Source of the DNA: an uncultured Porphyromonadaceae bacterium
Lineage (GTDB): Bacteria; Bacteroidota; Bacteroidia; Bacteroidales; Muribaculaceae
Assembly (NCBI GenBank): GCA_902493335.1
Contig: CABUPJ010000009.1
Span: 1 to 64,000, forward strand
DNA: 64,000 nt
Reading direction: 5' to 3'
Part shown: piece after piece, positions 1 through 9,139 of the stretch
How the letters are laid out: each line of letters opens with the position of its first letter
Position numbering within the stretch: position 1 is the first letter of the stretch
Made by a program: the position numbers and the translations under genes
The notes under the pieces: generated by a model
What the model was told of the DNA's origin: nothing
Databases searched by the model: none
The model's input: only the letters and a program-made list of their open reading frames with translations

Positions 1-207
1 ATCCCCGCGCACCTGAAAAGTCAAAACGATGTCAAAAGAACATTGACATCGTTGGAACAAAAACTATTAATGTGCGTCGCCGAGCTCGGCGACGTGTTAG
101 CGCTAAATTTGTCCTTGTGACGGCGGCTTGCCGCCGTATGGAACTAAGGCTTCAGCCGTAGTAGCTAAACGGTTGGTTTCAAAGGCTAAAACCCTTGGTT
201 CATATCA
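1..207. other. Intergenic region with consecutive hairpins
   Basis: No gene is visible. The region holds an 11-bp perfect inverted repeat (arms 25-35 and 43-53, AACGATGTCAA with a 7-nt loop), a 20-bp perfect palindrome CGTCGCCGAGCTCGGCGACG at 75-94, an 8-bp stem with a 2-nt loop at 120-137 (ACGGCGGC/GCCGCCGT) and a weaker imperfect hairpin at about 143-162. None is followed by a clear T run. They could end transcripts arriving from outside the window or from the gene on the right, or form a repeat family. Confidence 0.6.
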
Positions 208-1389
208 TCAATGTCGGCTATTGAAACGGTAGCCGAGGCCGAGCATAAGGTTGTCGGGGCTTTTGAAATCATGGAGCTGATAACCTACATTGAGGAATAT
301 ATCACCCACGACATAGGCTTTGAGATTGAGTGTCTGATAAAAATGTCGCGAATCAGAGGGACCGAGCACATTGCGGCCAAAGCCGACAGCAACCGAAAAT
401 ACGGGCATGACAAATTCAGCCCGGGCCGACAGTCCGGCGCTCACGCTTTTCATAAACGGCGGACGATAGAACAGTGGTGCCGAATCGGGCGATCCGTCGA
501 CTTTATATTTTTTGAGTCCCGAGCTTTCGTCATACTGTACGTCGAGTGACAGACCTGCGCGGAACAGCTGGCAGACATCATACATCGGGGCAAAACTTAT
601 GCCGGCGACCCCAAATTTACCCGGCAGCAGGCTTTTTTCGTCACCGCTCTCGAATATACGGCGCCGCCACGCTCCATAAAGCAACAGGTCATAGCTTATG
701 CCGCGGCGGAAGTCGGGCAGCGGTTCAAGATCATATTCACGACCGCAGGCATCAGGGGTATATACTACTCCGAATCTGACGCCTATGGTATTGACGCCGG
801 AGTTAGGCTGACTGGTGTTGCCGTTTGAAAAGTGTGAGCCATCGGCTACGGCCACAAGCGACAGGCCGGGCCTGAACCTGTAGTCAAGTCGCAGACCGAG
901 ATTTATGTATGCGTTTGTATGCGAACCCACTATGTTCTGCGCATCGGTCAGCTCATTATTCTTTTTCCAGCCGAACGAGGCACCGAACTGCCATTCGTAG
1001 CCAAGCGACAGCTTCGGGCTTATATGCCAGAACGGCGCACCCTGATAGACATAGGCCGACACAGGCACGCCGAGCATATTGCCGGGGTTGAATGTATTGA
1101 CGCCCAGGCCTATGCCCTGATATGAGCCGGGAAGCCAGCGGCCTCTGACTGTCGCCGGCGCGAAGCTGAAGCCATATTTTAGATGCAGAGTAGACGAGAC
1201 GGTTATGCGTTTGCCGTCAATGTTATCGCCTTTGAAAAAGCTGCTTGTCGGAGGTATGCCGGCGACACCGGCCTCGACAGCAAAGCGGTTGATTATCTTA
1301 GCCGAGTCACAGCCGCCAGAGGCTACGGCGTTTAAAGATGTCACAGCCAGCGCGAGTGCCGCAAAAGCTGCTGTCAGTCTTGTCTTCAT
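208..1389 (-). CDS. PagL-like acyloxyacyl hydrolase, outer-membrane barrel
   Basis: A 393-aa protein with a Sec signal peptide (about residues 1-23) and alternating aromatic/polar strands of a small outer-membrane beta-barrel. A Ser-His-Phe-Ser-Asn-Gly motif near residue 186 matches the catalytic His-Ser of PagL-type lipid A 3-O-deacylases, and Bacteroidales proteins of this length are usually annotated as acyloxyacyl hydrolases. By family knowledge it would trim an acyl chain from lipid A in the outer leaflet. The function of the second half (from about 215) is unclear. Its start overlaps the stop of the upstream lipoprotein gene by 4 nt, so the two are translationally coupled. Deacylase activity is inferred. 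Confidence 0.7.
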   Translation of the reverse strand: MKTRLTAAFAALALAVTSLNAVASGGCDSAKIINRFAVEAGVAGIPPTSSFFKGDNIDGKRITVSSTLHLKYGFSFAPATVRGRWLPGSYQGIGLGVNTFNPGNMLGVPVSAYVYQGAPFWHISPKLSLGYEWQFGASFGWKKNNELTDAQNIVGSHTNAYINLGLRLDYRFRPGLSLVAVADGSHFSNGNTSQPNSGVNTIGVRFGVVYTPDACGREYDLEPLPDFRRGISYDLLLYGAWRRRIFESGDEKSLLPGKFGVAGISFAPMYDVCQLFRAGLSLDVQYDESSGLKKYKVDGSPDSAPLFYRPPFMKSVSAGLSARAEFVMPVFSVAVGFGRNVLGPSDSRHFYQTLNLKAYVVGDIFLNVGYQLHDFKSPDNLMLGLGYRFNSRH

Positions 1390-2333
1390 AATTTTTCCTC
1401 CTTGATATCTGCTTTATAATCACGTGGAACACCGACATGAACAATGCCGCCGAACCTTGCTAAGCGGCCGTTTTCGTTTACCACCTCTGCGACGAAGGGC
1501 ACAGTCAGCGTCGTGTAGCTGACTTCGACAGTTATAATCAGACGGCTCATCGGCGGCACAACGGCATGAATTTCGCCGCTGAGGTCGCTGTCGGCGGTCT
1601 GAATCTCAGAGTTGACAAACATGGCGCCACGGCCATACAGCCCGACGACGCCGGCGGCGTTGAGTGTCGGCACGGGAGCGAGATCGGGCGACGACGGTTC
1701 GAGCATAGCGGCATAATCGTCGCCGAAGTCAAACCTGAAATAGTCGGGTATGTATGACGACAGGGTGAAATCGACCGGCAACTCCTTGTCAGAGCGATTG
1801 TTGACGACAGGCAACTTTATCTGTCGCGAGGCCGGCTCACGTGTGACGGCTCCAAAATCATACCTGATGTCAGTGAGACGGTAACGCGGGCCCGGCTCGA
1901 CAACGAGACGAGCCATTCGCCGGTTATTGCCATAGTCAAACGTCAGCTCGACAGTAAAATCATGGTTATAGGCATTGTGGTCAGCATAGGCGCTGACGAT
2001 GCCCTGACGGTCAAACGAGACCCAGACAGAGACAAAATCGCTGACCATAGCCAGCTGACAGGGCCCGGTGACATCGCAACTGCTTGCAGTCGTCTCGGCT
2101 ATCAGCTTGCCGTCAGGAGCATAGACAGAAATAGGACAGTCGCCGTCGTGTGACAGTGTTATGCCTTTGAGGTTCTTTGTCGAATAGCCCATATCGACTG
2201 ACGAGCCGTTGCTGTCGAGCATGACGACGGTGTCGTCGCCGATGCTGTCGGGACGGTCGACAAAAACATCATCATTGCAAGAGACAAGCGCCAGAAAGAG
2301 GATAAGCGTGATTGCAGATTTCAATAAATTCAT
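1386..2333 (-). CDS. Lipoprotein of unknown function
   Basis: About 315 aa. The N-terminus is a type II signal peptide ending in a lipobox (Leu-Val-Ser-Cys, about residue 18-19), followed by Asn-Asp-Asp, so a surface or periplasmic lipoprotein is expected. The remainder looks all-beta and contains no motif I recognise. The ATG at 2333 is preferred over an in-frame TTG two codons upstream; a TAnnTTTG element sits about 27 nt before it. The stop overlaps the start of the PagL-like gene by 4 nt, suggesting a shared envelope role. It lies 80 nt downstream of the RND operon but has its own promoter element. Confidence 0.6.
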   Translation of the reverse strand: MNLLKSAITLILFLALVSCNDDVFVDRPDSIGDDTVVMLDSNGSSVDMGYSTKNLKGITLSHDGDCPISVYAPDGKLIAETTASSCDVTGPCQLAMVSDFVSVWVSFDRQGIVSAYADHNAYNHDFTVELTFDYGNNRRMARLVVEPGPRYRLTDIRYDFGAVTREPASRQIKLPVVNNRSDKELPVDFTLSSYIPDYFRFDFGDDYAAMLEPSSPDLAPVPTLNAAGVVGLYGRGAMFVNSEIQTADSDLSGEIHAVVPPMSRLIITVEVSYTTLTVPFVAEVVNENGRLARFGGIVHVGVPRDYKADIKEEKL

Positions 2334-2359
2334 AGACAAAACGATTGTTTTTTCAACCG

Positions 2360-2367
2360 CAAAGATA
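2360..2367 (-). promoter_or_regulatory. Promoter -7 box (TATCTTTG) of the lipoprotein/PagL pair
   Basis: A TAnnTTTG element on the minus strand, 27 nt before the ATG. This is the Bacteroidetes primary sigma -7 consensus. It implies the lipoprotein pair can be transcribed separately from the efflux operon just upstream. Confidence 0.5.
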
Positions 2368-2420
2368 TGAATAAAATATGAAACCGGACTCCCCTTGCGG
2401 CGCCTTTTGTCATATAACTG

Positions 2421-3785
2421 TCAACGGCCGCCACCCAGGGCATGATAAAGCTTTATCATACCCTGGATTTTGTCAAATGTCTCCTGTGTTTCGGTCAATT
2501 GCGCGGCCAGAAGCGACTGTTGCGCGGTGAGCACTTCGAGATAGCTGCTGCCGGCGCTGTGGGTCATCAACAGCCGTGTGCTCTTAACCGCGGTCTCGAG
2601 TTCGCCGATACGACGGCGACTGATGTCGAGACGCTGCCGGGCGTTCTGCCACTGGGCGAGGGCGTTGTTGACCTCGGCTCCGGCGTCGAGCAGCTTCTGA
2701 CGGAATGCGATCAACGCCTCTTCGCGGCGAGCCTCGGCAATTTTCAGATTGGCGACATTGCGCCCCTTGTTGAAAAGCGGCTGTGTCAGCGAACCCAGGA
2801 CATTGAACAGCCACTTGCCGGGGTCGACAATGGCAGCACCGCTATTGTTTGTCCATCCGGCCGTGCCGCTAAGAGTAAGCGAGGGATAGAATGCCGCGCG
2901 GGCAGAATTGACCGAATAGACCGATGCCTGCAGGGCATATTCGGCCTGTCGCACATCGGGACGGTTTCCGAGTAGCTGAAGGGGCAAACCTGCCGTCAGA
3001 GTATCGGGGAAGACCTGAGCCTTCAAATCGCCGCGGGCGACAGACTGCGGTGTGCGTCCAAGCAACGTGCACATCGAATTTTCCATCTCGTCTATCTGAC
3101 GCGAGAGCGACATTATCGAGCTTTCTACTTCATAGCGCGAGGCTTTGGCCTGGGCGACAGCAGCCTCATTTGACTCGCCTACCCTTTTGCGGACTTCGAG
3201 AGTGCGGATTATCTCGTCCCACGCCTCGAGCGACCGGCGCGATATCGCCAGCTGGCTGTCTAAAGTCAGCAGATTGTAATAAGTGTTGGCTATCGTAGCG
3301 ACAAGTTGCGTCGACACCGCCTGACGGTAGCTTTTCTGCTCCTGCAATGTGGCATAGGCTCCGCGTTTTTCATTCGTGATGCGGCCGGAAATGTCGATTT
3401 CCCAGTCGGCCGACAGTCCGAGCGAATATGTCTTAAGGGTTTTAGAGCCGTCGTAACTGCTGAGACCACCCTGCGGATTGAGGTTTACGGCAGGGAGGTA
3501 GGCCAGACGGGCCGACGAAAGCGACGCTTCGGCCTGCGTGACTCGCAGTGACGCTATCGCCAGGTCTGAATTATTCTTCAGACCCGAGTCGATCAGAGCC
3601 TGTAGTTTTGTATCTCTGAAAAACTCACGCCACGGTATAGACGCAATCGTAGCACTGTCGTCAACATTCACATCATCGCCGAAAAGATTTTCGGCGACTA
3701 TGCCGTCAGGACGGCTATATTGCCTGTATGTCGTGCAACTGCCTGCAAGAAGCGCCACGGCAGTCGCGATAATTATATGTTTCAT
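2421..3785 (-). CDS. RND efflux outer-membrane channel (OprM/NodT family)
   Basis: A 454-aa TolC-like lipoprotein. The N-terminus has a lipobox (Ala-Gly-Ser-Cys, about residue 17), then Thr-Thr-Tyr as in OprM/CmeC proteins. Two repeated outer-membrane efflux (OEP) halves follow, with long coiled-coil helices (for example about 85-115 and 300-420). Length is typical for the family. It would form the trimeric channel joining the RND pump and adaptor to the outside. Its ATG overlaps the stop of the pump gene by 4 nt, so it is the last gene of an adaptor-pump-channel operon. Confidence 0.9.
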   Translation of the reverse strand: MKHIIIATAVALLAGSCTTYRQYSRPDGIVAENLFGDDVNVDDSATIASIPWREFFRDTKLQALIDSGLKNNSDLAIASLRVTQAEASLSSARLAYLPAVNLNPQGGLSSYDGSKTLKTYSLGLSADWEIDISGRITNEKRGAYATLQEQKSYRQAVSTQLVATIANTYYNLLTLDSQLAISRRSLEAWDEIIRTLEVRKRVGESNEAAVAQAKASRYEVESSIMSLSRQIDEMENSMCTLLGRTPQSVARGDLKAQVFPDTLTAGLPLQLLGNRPDVRQAEYALQASVYSVNSARAAFYPSLTLSGTAGWTNNSGAAIVDPGKWLFNVLGSLTQPLFNKGRNVANLKIAEARREEALIAFRQKLLDAGAEVNNALAQWQNARQRLDISRRRIGELETAVKSTRLLMTHSAGSSYLEVLTAQQSLLAAQLTETQETFDKIQGMIKLYHALGGGR

Positions 3786-6700
3786 TCTCCTTTCTTCTTT
3801 TTCTGGATTTTAATATCTTCTTTTTCAGCCTCTATCTGCAGATCGGGGAATTTTTCGGCGCCGAACTGGACAGGATGAACGCGCTCCTGAAGCGTCTGAA
3901 AGACAATAAACATCGCCGGCGTGAAAAACAGCAGCGCCAGAGCGCCGACGACAAGTCCGCCGACGACGCCCGTGCCGAGCGAGCTGTTGCCGTTGGCACC
4001 GGCGCCGGTCGAGAACATCAGGGGCAAAAGGCCGAATATCATTGCCAGGACGGTCATAAGAATGGGTCGGAAGCGTGCTTTGGCCGCGCCGACAGCCGAC
4101 TGTATCAGCGACATCCCGGCCTTACGGCGGTCGACGGCATAGCCTGTGACAAGGATGGCGGTCTTGGCAAGAAGGCCGATAAGCATGATGAGACCGGTCT
4201 GAAGATAGATGTTGTTTTCAAGTCCCATCAGCTTGGCGAAGAGGAAGCTTCCCATCAGTCCGAAAGGAACAGACAGCAACACCGAGAACGGTATGAGGAA
4301 ACTTTCATACAGACCGCAAAGTATAAGGTAGACAAACACGAAGCAGAACAGGAAGATCAGCACCGTATTGTCTGAAGTCTCGCTTTCCTCACGCGAGATA
4401 CCCGAAAATTCATAGCTGTAACCCTTCGGCAGCACTTCGGCGGCGGTCTCACGGACGGCGTTGATGGCATCGCCGGAGCTATAGCCGGGAGCGGCCTCGC
4501 CGTTGATGGCCATGGAGCTGTAAAGATTGAAACGGCTGACCGACTCGGGGCCGTAATCTTTGGTGATAGTCACAAAGCTGCTCAACGGAGCCATTCCCGA
4601 GGGCGTGCGTGTCATTATGCGGTCGAGCGACGCGGCATCGACGCGATAGTCGGGCGACGCCTGTATCATGACACGGTAGAGCTTAGAGAAACGGTTGAAG
4701 TTTGACACATACGCGCCGCTGTAATAACCAGCGAGCGTTTCAAGCACGGCATCGGCCGTGATGCCCGCGCGCTCACACTTGACAGGGTCGACCTCGACTG
4801 TATACTGAGGGAAGGCGACATCGAATGTCGAATATGCAGCCGAAATCTCGGGACGCTCCTGCAGCGCGGCGATAAGACGCTGACCCACCGCAAACAGAGA
4901 GTCGGCGCGACCGCCGGCCTGGTCCTGGAGATTGATTTCAAAACCGCTGCTGACGCCATAACCGTCAATGAGCGGCGGGAGGAAGGCGAAGACTGTCACG
5001 TCGGGAATATCCATGCCGATAGCGTTTATCCTGTCGACGACGCTCTGGGCGTCGCTTCCAGGAGCCTTGCGGTCATTCCAGTTATGGAGTTTGACAATAA
5101 GCATGCCGCTCGACGGTCCCGCGCCACCGATAAGTCCGTAGCCGACAGTCTCGCTGTAGAACTCGATTTCGGGAATGCTGTCGATGCGCTGTTCGATCTG
5201 CTTCATGATCTCATTGGTGCGTGCGACCGACGACCCGGGCGGTGTGGTGATGTTGACCATGATCGAGCCGGTATCCTCGTCAGGCACCAGACCGGTTTTT
5301 GTCGTGTTCATGAAAAAGACGAGCAGTACAACCGAGACCACAAGCGACGCCCACATCACAGGCTTGCGGCGCACGAAGAAAATCACGCCGCGCACATATC
5401 TCTGCGTCAGATGCGCGAAAGCCGCATTGAAAGCGGTTCTGTATCTGGCGGCAAACCCCTGTTTTGAGCCGGTGCTGCCATGAGGTCTGAGCATAAGGGC
5501 ACAGAGGGCCGGTGACAATGTCAGGGCGTTGACGGCCGATATGCCGACGGCCGCAGCCATCGTGAGACCGAACTGGGTATAGAACGAGCCCGATGTGCCG
5601 CCCATCATCGACACGGGAAGGAAGACGGCCATGAACACGAGCGTCGTCGTCACAATTGCCGAAGTGATGCTCTTCATGGCGTCGACAGTAGCCATGAACG
5701 GCGATCTGTAGCCTATGTCGAATCTCGCCTCGACAGCCTCGACGACGATGATGGCGTCGTCGACCACAATACCGATGGCAAGCACCAGAGCGAAGAGTGT
5801 CAGCAGGTTGATGCTGAATCCTATCAATGACATGACTATGAACGTGCCGACAAGCGATACGATAATCGAAATCGCCGGTATAATCACAGATTTCACATCC
5901 TGAAGGAATATAAACACGATGAGCACAACGAGGAAAAAGGCCTCGAACAAAGTCTTTATGACCTGATGCATGGATGCGTCAAGGAAGTCTTTTGTCGAGA
6001 AGACATCGCCGAACTCGACGCCCCGAGGCAGAGACCCGGACATTTTCGCGATTTCGGCATCGATGGCATTGATGACTTCGGTCGCGTTCGAACCGGCGGT
6101 CTGATAGACCATGAACAGCGCGCCGGGGTGGCCGTTTGTCTGACTGCGGTAGTTGTATGCCTCATCGCCGAGCTCTACTCGGGCAATCTCCTTGAGTCGC
6201 AGCACCTCGCCCGAGGGAAGCGCCTTGATGACGATGTCACCGAACTCTTCGGGCGTCGAAAGACGTCCTTTATATTTCATAGTATACTGGAAAACACCCT
6301 CATAGTTCTCGCCGAACGAGCCGGTAGCCGACTCGAGGTTTTGGGCGGCGAGGGCCGCAGTGACATCGGCAGGTATCAGACCGTACCGGGCCATTACGTC
6401 GGGCCTGAGCCAGACGCGCATGCTGTAGTTAGAGCCGAGAAGCGTCACCGCACCGACGCCAGAAATGCGTTTCAGCCTCGGTATGACGTTTATCGACAGA
6501 TAGTTGTTGAGGAACTGCGTGTCATAACTGTCATCGGGACTATATAGCGTTATAGCCTTGAGCATTGACTTCTGCTGCTTGTTGGTGGTCACACCTATTT
6601 TGGTGACCTCGGCGGGGAGCAGGCCGGCGGCGGTCGAGACGCGGTTCTGCACGTTTACGGCGGCCATGTCGGGGTCAGTGCCCTGTTTGAAATAGATTGT

Positions 6701-6973
6701 AAGATAAGCGTCGCCGGCATTAGACGAAGTCGAAGATATATACGTCATGTTCTCGACGCCGTTGATAGCCTCCTCGAGCGGGACGATGACACTCTTCTCT
6801 ACCGTTTCGGCATTTGCACCGGGATATGAGGTCATCACCTCGACTGTGGGAGGTGCGATATTTGGAAATTGTTCTATCGGCAGTCCTGCGAGAGCTATGA
6901 AACCCAGCAGCAGTATGGCGACCGAAATCACGATTGACAAAACCGGACGCTCGATAAATGTCTTGACTGTCAT
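3782..6973 (-). CDS. RND multidrug efflux pump, HAE1 (AcrB/MexB) family
   Basis: A 1063-aa inner-membrane proton-driven pump of full family length. The N-terminus (Phe-Ile-Glu-Arg-Pro-Val-Leu then a first TM helix) is typical of HAE1 transporters. The TM4 proton-relay pair Asp-Asp is present in the segment Ala-Ile-Gly-Ile-Val-Val-Asp-Asp-Ala-Ile (about residues 400-410). Two large periplasmic loops and about 12 TM helices are visible, with a short charged C-terminal tail rich in Lys. It begins 10 nt after the adaptor stop. By family it exports hydrophobic drugs, bile salts or detergents; the substrate cannot be read from sequence. Confidence 0.93.
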   Translation of the reverse strand: MTVKTFIERPVLSIVISVAILLLGFIALAGLPIEQFPNIAPPTVEVMTSYPGANAETVEKSVIVPLEEAINGVENMTYISSTSSNAGDAYLTIYFKQGTDPDMAAVNVQNRVSTAAGLLPAEVTKIGVTTNKQQKSMLKAITLYSPDDSYDTQFLNNYLSINVIPRLKRISGVGAVTLLGSNYSMRVWLRPDVMARYGLIPADVTAALAAQNLESATGSFGENYEGVFQYTMKYKGRLSTPEEFGDIVIKALPSGEVLRLKEIARVELGDEAYNYRSQTNGHPGALFMVYQTAGSNATEVINAIDAEIAKMSGSLPRGVEFGDVFSTKDFLDASMHQVIKTLFEAFFLVVLIVFIFLQDVKSVIIPAISIIVSLVGTFIVMSLIGFSINLLTLFALVLAIGIVVDDAIIVVEAVEARFDIGYRSPFMATVDAMKSITSAIVTTTLVFMAVFLPVSMMGGTSGSFYTQFGLTMAAAVGISAVNALTLSPALCALMLRPHGSTGSKQGFAARYRTAFNAAFAHLTQRYVRGVIFFVRRKPVMWASLVVSVVLLVFFMNTTKTGLVPDEDTGSIMVNITTPPGSSVARTNEIMKQIEQRIDSIPEIEFYSETVGYGLIGGAGPSSGMLIVKLHNWNDRKAPGSDAQSVVDRINAIGMDIPDVTVFAFLPPLIDGYGVSSGFEINLQDQAGGRADSLFAVGQRLIAALQERPEISAAYSTFDVAFPQYTVEVDPVKCERAGITADAVLETLAGYYSGAYVSNFNRFSKLYRVMIQASPDYRVDAASLDRIMTRTPSGMAPLSSFVTITKDYGPESVSRFNLYSSMAINGEAAPGYSSGDAINAVRETAAEVLPKGYSYEFSGISREESETSDNTVLIFLFCFVFVYLILCGLYESFLIPFSVLLSVPFGLMGSFLFAKLMGLENNIYLQTGLIMLIGLLAKTAILVTGYAVDRRKAGMSLIQSAVGAAKARFRPILMTVLAMIFGLLPLMFSTGAGANGNSSLGTGVVGGLVVGALALLFFTPAMFIVFQTLQERVHPVQFGAEKFPDLQIEAEKEDIKIQKKKKGE

Positions 6974-6983
6974 ACTCTATGGT

Positions 6984-8108
6984 TTACTGTTTTTTCAAGT
7001 TTATTTCGACGCCGTCCTGAAGCGTGGCGACGCCCTCGGTCACGATGACGTCGCCGACGTCGAGTCCCGAACGGACGATATAGCTGTTGTTTTCTTTCAC
7101 CGGCGTGACTTCGACCCGGACGGCCTGAGCTTTGCCGTCTGAGACACGATAGGCATACACCTTGTCCTGAAGCTCGTATGTGGCCGACTGAGGAATCTGT
7201 ATCACTCCTTCACTCTTTCTGACCATGCCGACATTGCCGGCGCCTCCGCTGTGGAGCAGTCCGGCGGGATTGCTGAATACAGCCCTCACCGAGGCTGTGC
7301 CGGTCGAATTATCGAGTACGCCGCTGATACTCTCGACATGTCCACCGGCGTCATAAGCCGAACCGTCATTGAGATAAAGCGTCACCGGCGGCATGGCGGC
7401 GAGGACGCTGTCGGCCGAACCGTATGAACGTATAAGTTCTATGACCCTGTTTTCGGGCATCGAGAAATAGACATACATCTCAGAGTTGTCAGAGATTGTC
7501 GTCAACGGTGATGTGAGATTCTGACCGACGAGATAACCGGCCCTGAACGGAATTGTGCCGACAACGCCGTCGCACGGACTGGTGATGACTGTATATGACA
7601 GATTATTACGGGCATCGGTTACCTGCGCCGAAGCCTGAGCCTCGGCCGCTTCGGCCGCCAAAAGCGCGTTTTCGGCCTTCTGAAGTTCAAAAGCCGAGAC
7701 TACGCCTGCGTCAAAGAGCTCTTTTTTACCTTCATGGTCAAGCCGGGCCGAGGCGACGCCGGCTTTGGCCGAACTGAGATTTGCCTCGGCGGTCTGCAAC
7801 GCCGCGCGATATGGCACCTGGTCAATGACAAACAGAGTCTGTCCTTTTTTGACATGCTGGCCTTCTTTTACGTCAACCGATGTCAGCTTGCCCGAAACCT
7901 GGGGATAAATCTCAACATCCTGCCGCCCCCTGATTGTCGCGGGGAATTTCTCAACCGTCGTGACATCAGAGAGAGCGATTGTCATTGAACCGTATTCGGT
8001 CAGCGGCTGCTGCGACTCATCGCTTTTGCAACCTGACACCGACAAAAGCACAAATGTCAACGCAACCGTCAATCCGTAGAAACCTGAAGAAATGTGATTT
8101 TTTTTCAT
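6984..8108 (-). CDS. RND efflux periplasmic adaptor (AcrA/MexA family)
   Basis: A 374-aa membrane-fusion protein. The signal peptide ends in a lipobox (Val-Ser-Gly-Cys, about residue 27), anchoring it in the inner membrane. A biotinyl-lipoyl-like half (about 60-85, with Val-Lys-Glu-Gly-Gln-His-Val-Lys-Lys-Gly-Gln), an alpha-helical hairpin rich in Ala (about 105-165), the second lipoyl half and a beta-barrel domain follow in standard order. It is the first gene of the efflux operon and faces a divergently transcribed AraC-type regulator. Confidence 0.92.
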   Translation of the reverse strand: MKKNHISSGFYGLTVALTFVLLSVSGCKSDESQQPLTEYGSMTIALSDVTTVEKFPATIRGRQDVEIYPQVSGKLTSVDVKEGQHVKKGQTLFVIDQVPYRAALQTAEANLSSAKAGVASARLDHEGKKELFDAGVVSAFELQKAENALLAAEAAEAQASAQVTDARNNLSYTVITSPCDGVVGTIPFRAGYLVGQNLTSPLTTISDNSEMYVYFSMPENRVIELIRSYGSADSVLAAMPPVTLYLNDGSAYDAGGHVESISGVLDNSTGTASVRAVFSNPAGLLHSGGAGNVGMVRKSEGVIQIPQSATYELQDKVYAYRVSDGKAQAVRVEVTPVKENNSYIVRSGLDVGDVIVTEGVATLQDGVEINLKKQ

Positions 8109-8137
8109 ATATGACTGTTATCTGTTTTTTCGGGTGC

Positions 8138-8145
8138 AAAATTAG
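8138..8145 (-). promoter_or_regulatory. Promoter -7 box (TAATTTTG) of the RND efflux operon
   Basis: A minus-strand TAnnTTTG element about 30 nt before the adaptor start, in the 149-nt divergent region shared with the AraC-type gene. The short region makes mutual regulation likely. Confidence 0.55.
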
Positions 8146-8231
8146 GTCTGTTTCATCATTCAGCCCGAACACAAATGCAAACAATGAGGCGACTTTTAAA
8201 AACAGTTATGCCGGAATCTGCGGAATTCCGT

Positions 8232-8239
8232 TAATTTTG
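8232..8239 (+). promoter_or_regulatory. Promoter -7 box (TAATTTTG) of the AraC-type regulator
   Basis: A plus-strand TAnnTTTG element 18 nt before the ATG at 8258. It supports that start rather than the longer upstream-extended reading frame, which would run back through the promoter and into the adaptor gene. Confidence 0.55.
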
Positions 8240-8257
8240 CAATCAAAAAGGAAACCG

Positions 8258-9076
8258 ATGGAACGTCAGGCATATCACACTACATCTATTACCTCTTTTT
8301 CAGGTCAGACAGACAAACCCATGCGCGCGACAGGGTGCATGATGCTTTATTGCGTTGAAGGACGAGCCGTAATCGAAATCAATTTTATTGAGCAGCCTTT
8401 TCGAAAAGGTGATATCGTCATTATATTTTCAGACGTGCTCTTCGCTATGAAACGGACAAGTCCCGGATTCGTCACGCGATGCTTTGAACTCTCAGCCTCT
8501 CTGACAGATGAAAGCACGTTCACGTCGTCAGGAGCATTTTTCGACTGGCTTGAGGAAAATCCGGTATTTACAATTCCAGGCGATAAGAAAGCCGATATGG
8601 AATTGTGGCTGTCTATCGGAGACTGGATCGAGACCAATACCGACGGTAAATATAAAAACATAATGCTGCGCAACCACTGGCACAATTTCTTTCTCGGACT
8701 GGAATCGGCAGTCAAACACCGGCTTAACGACAGCAAGACAAGGACAATCAGCTCGAGCCGCAAAATATTTGACGGTTTCTGCCGGCTGCTCTTCGAGAAT
8801 TGTCCCCGGCATCACGGCGTAAGGTTTTATGCCGACAGACTATGCGTCACGCCATATTACCTGTCGCGCGTCACCCAACGCATATATGCCGCATCGCCCA
8901 AAGAGCTGATAGACCGGCAGATTGTGATGGAAATAAAATCTTTGCTGACATCGACCGAAATGACGGTCAAGGAGATTGCCGCTCAATATAATTTCGAGTC
9001 ATCGTCATATCTCGGCCGCTATTTCCGCCGCCACACGGGCATGACGCCTTCGGAATACCGCCACCGGCATTGTTAG
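8258..9076 (+). CDS. AraC family transcriptional regulator
   Basis: 272 aa from the ATG just after the promoter element. The N-terminal half looks like a cupin-type sensing domain (Gly-Arg-Ala-Val-Ile-Glu-Ile ... Arg-Lys-Gly-Asp-Ile-Val). The C-terminal 100 residues carry two helix-turn-helix units of the AraC/XylS type, ending in Ser-Ser-Ser-Tyr-Leu-Gly-Arg-Tyr-Phe-Arg-Arg-His-Thr-Gly and Pro-Ser-Glu-Tyr-Arg. Divergence from the RND operon suggests that it controls the pump, which is inference from position. Confidence 0.85.
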   Translation: MERQAYHTTSITSFSGQTDKPMRATGCMMLYCVEGRAVIEINFIEQPFRKGDIVIIFSDVLFAMKRTSPGFVTRCFELSASLTDESTFTSSGAFFDWLEENPVFTIPGDKKADMELWLSIGDWIETNTDGKYKNIMLRNHWHNFFLGLESAVKHRLNDSKTRTISSSRKIFDGFCRLLFENCPRHHGVRFYADRLCVTPYYLSRVTQRIYAASPKELIDRQIVMEIKSLLTSTEMTVKEIAAQYNFESSSYLGRYFRRHTGMTPSEYRHRHC

Positions 9077-9110
9077 GTCCTGACGCCATCAAAGTTTCAC
9101 AGATTATATA

Positions 9111-9118
9111 TAACTTTG
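9111..9118 (+). promoter_or_regulatory. Promoter -7 box (TAACTTTG) of the aspartic protease gene
   Basis: A consensus TAnnTTTG element. A TTG inside it would open a slightly longer reading frame, so the real start must be the ATG 22 nt after the box. Confidence 0.55.
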
Positions 9119-9139
9119 CGATTATCAACCTGCTCATTC

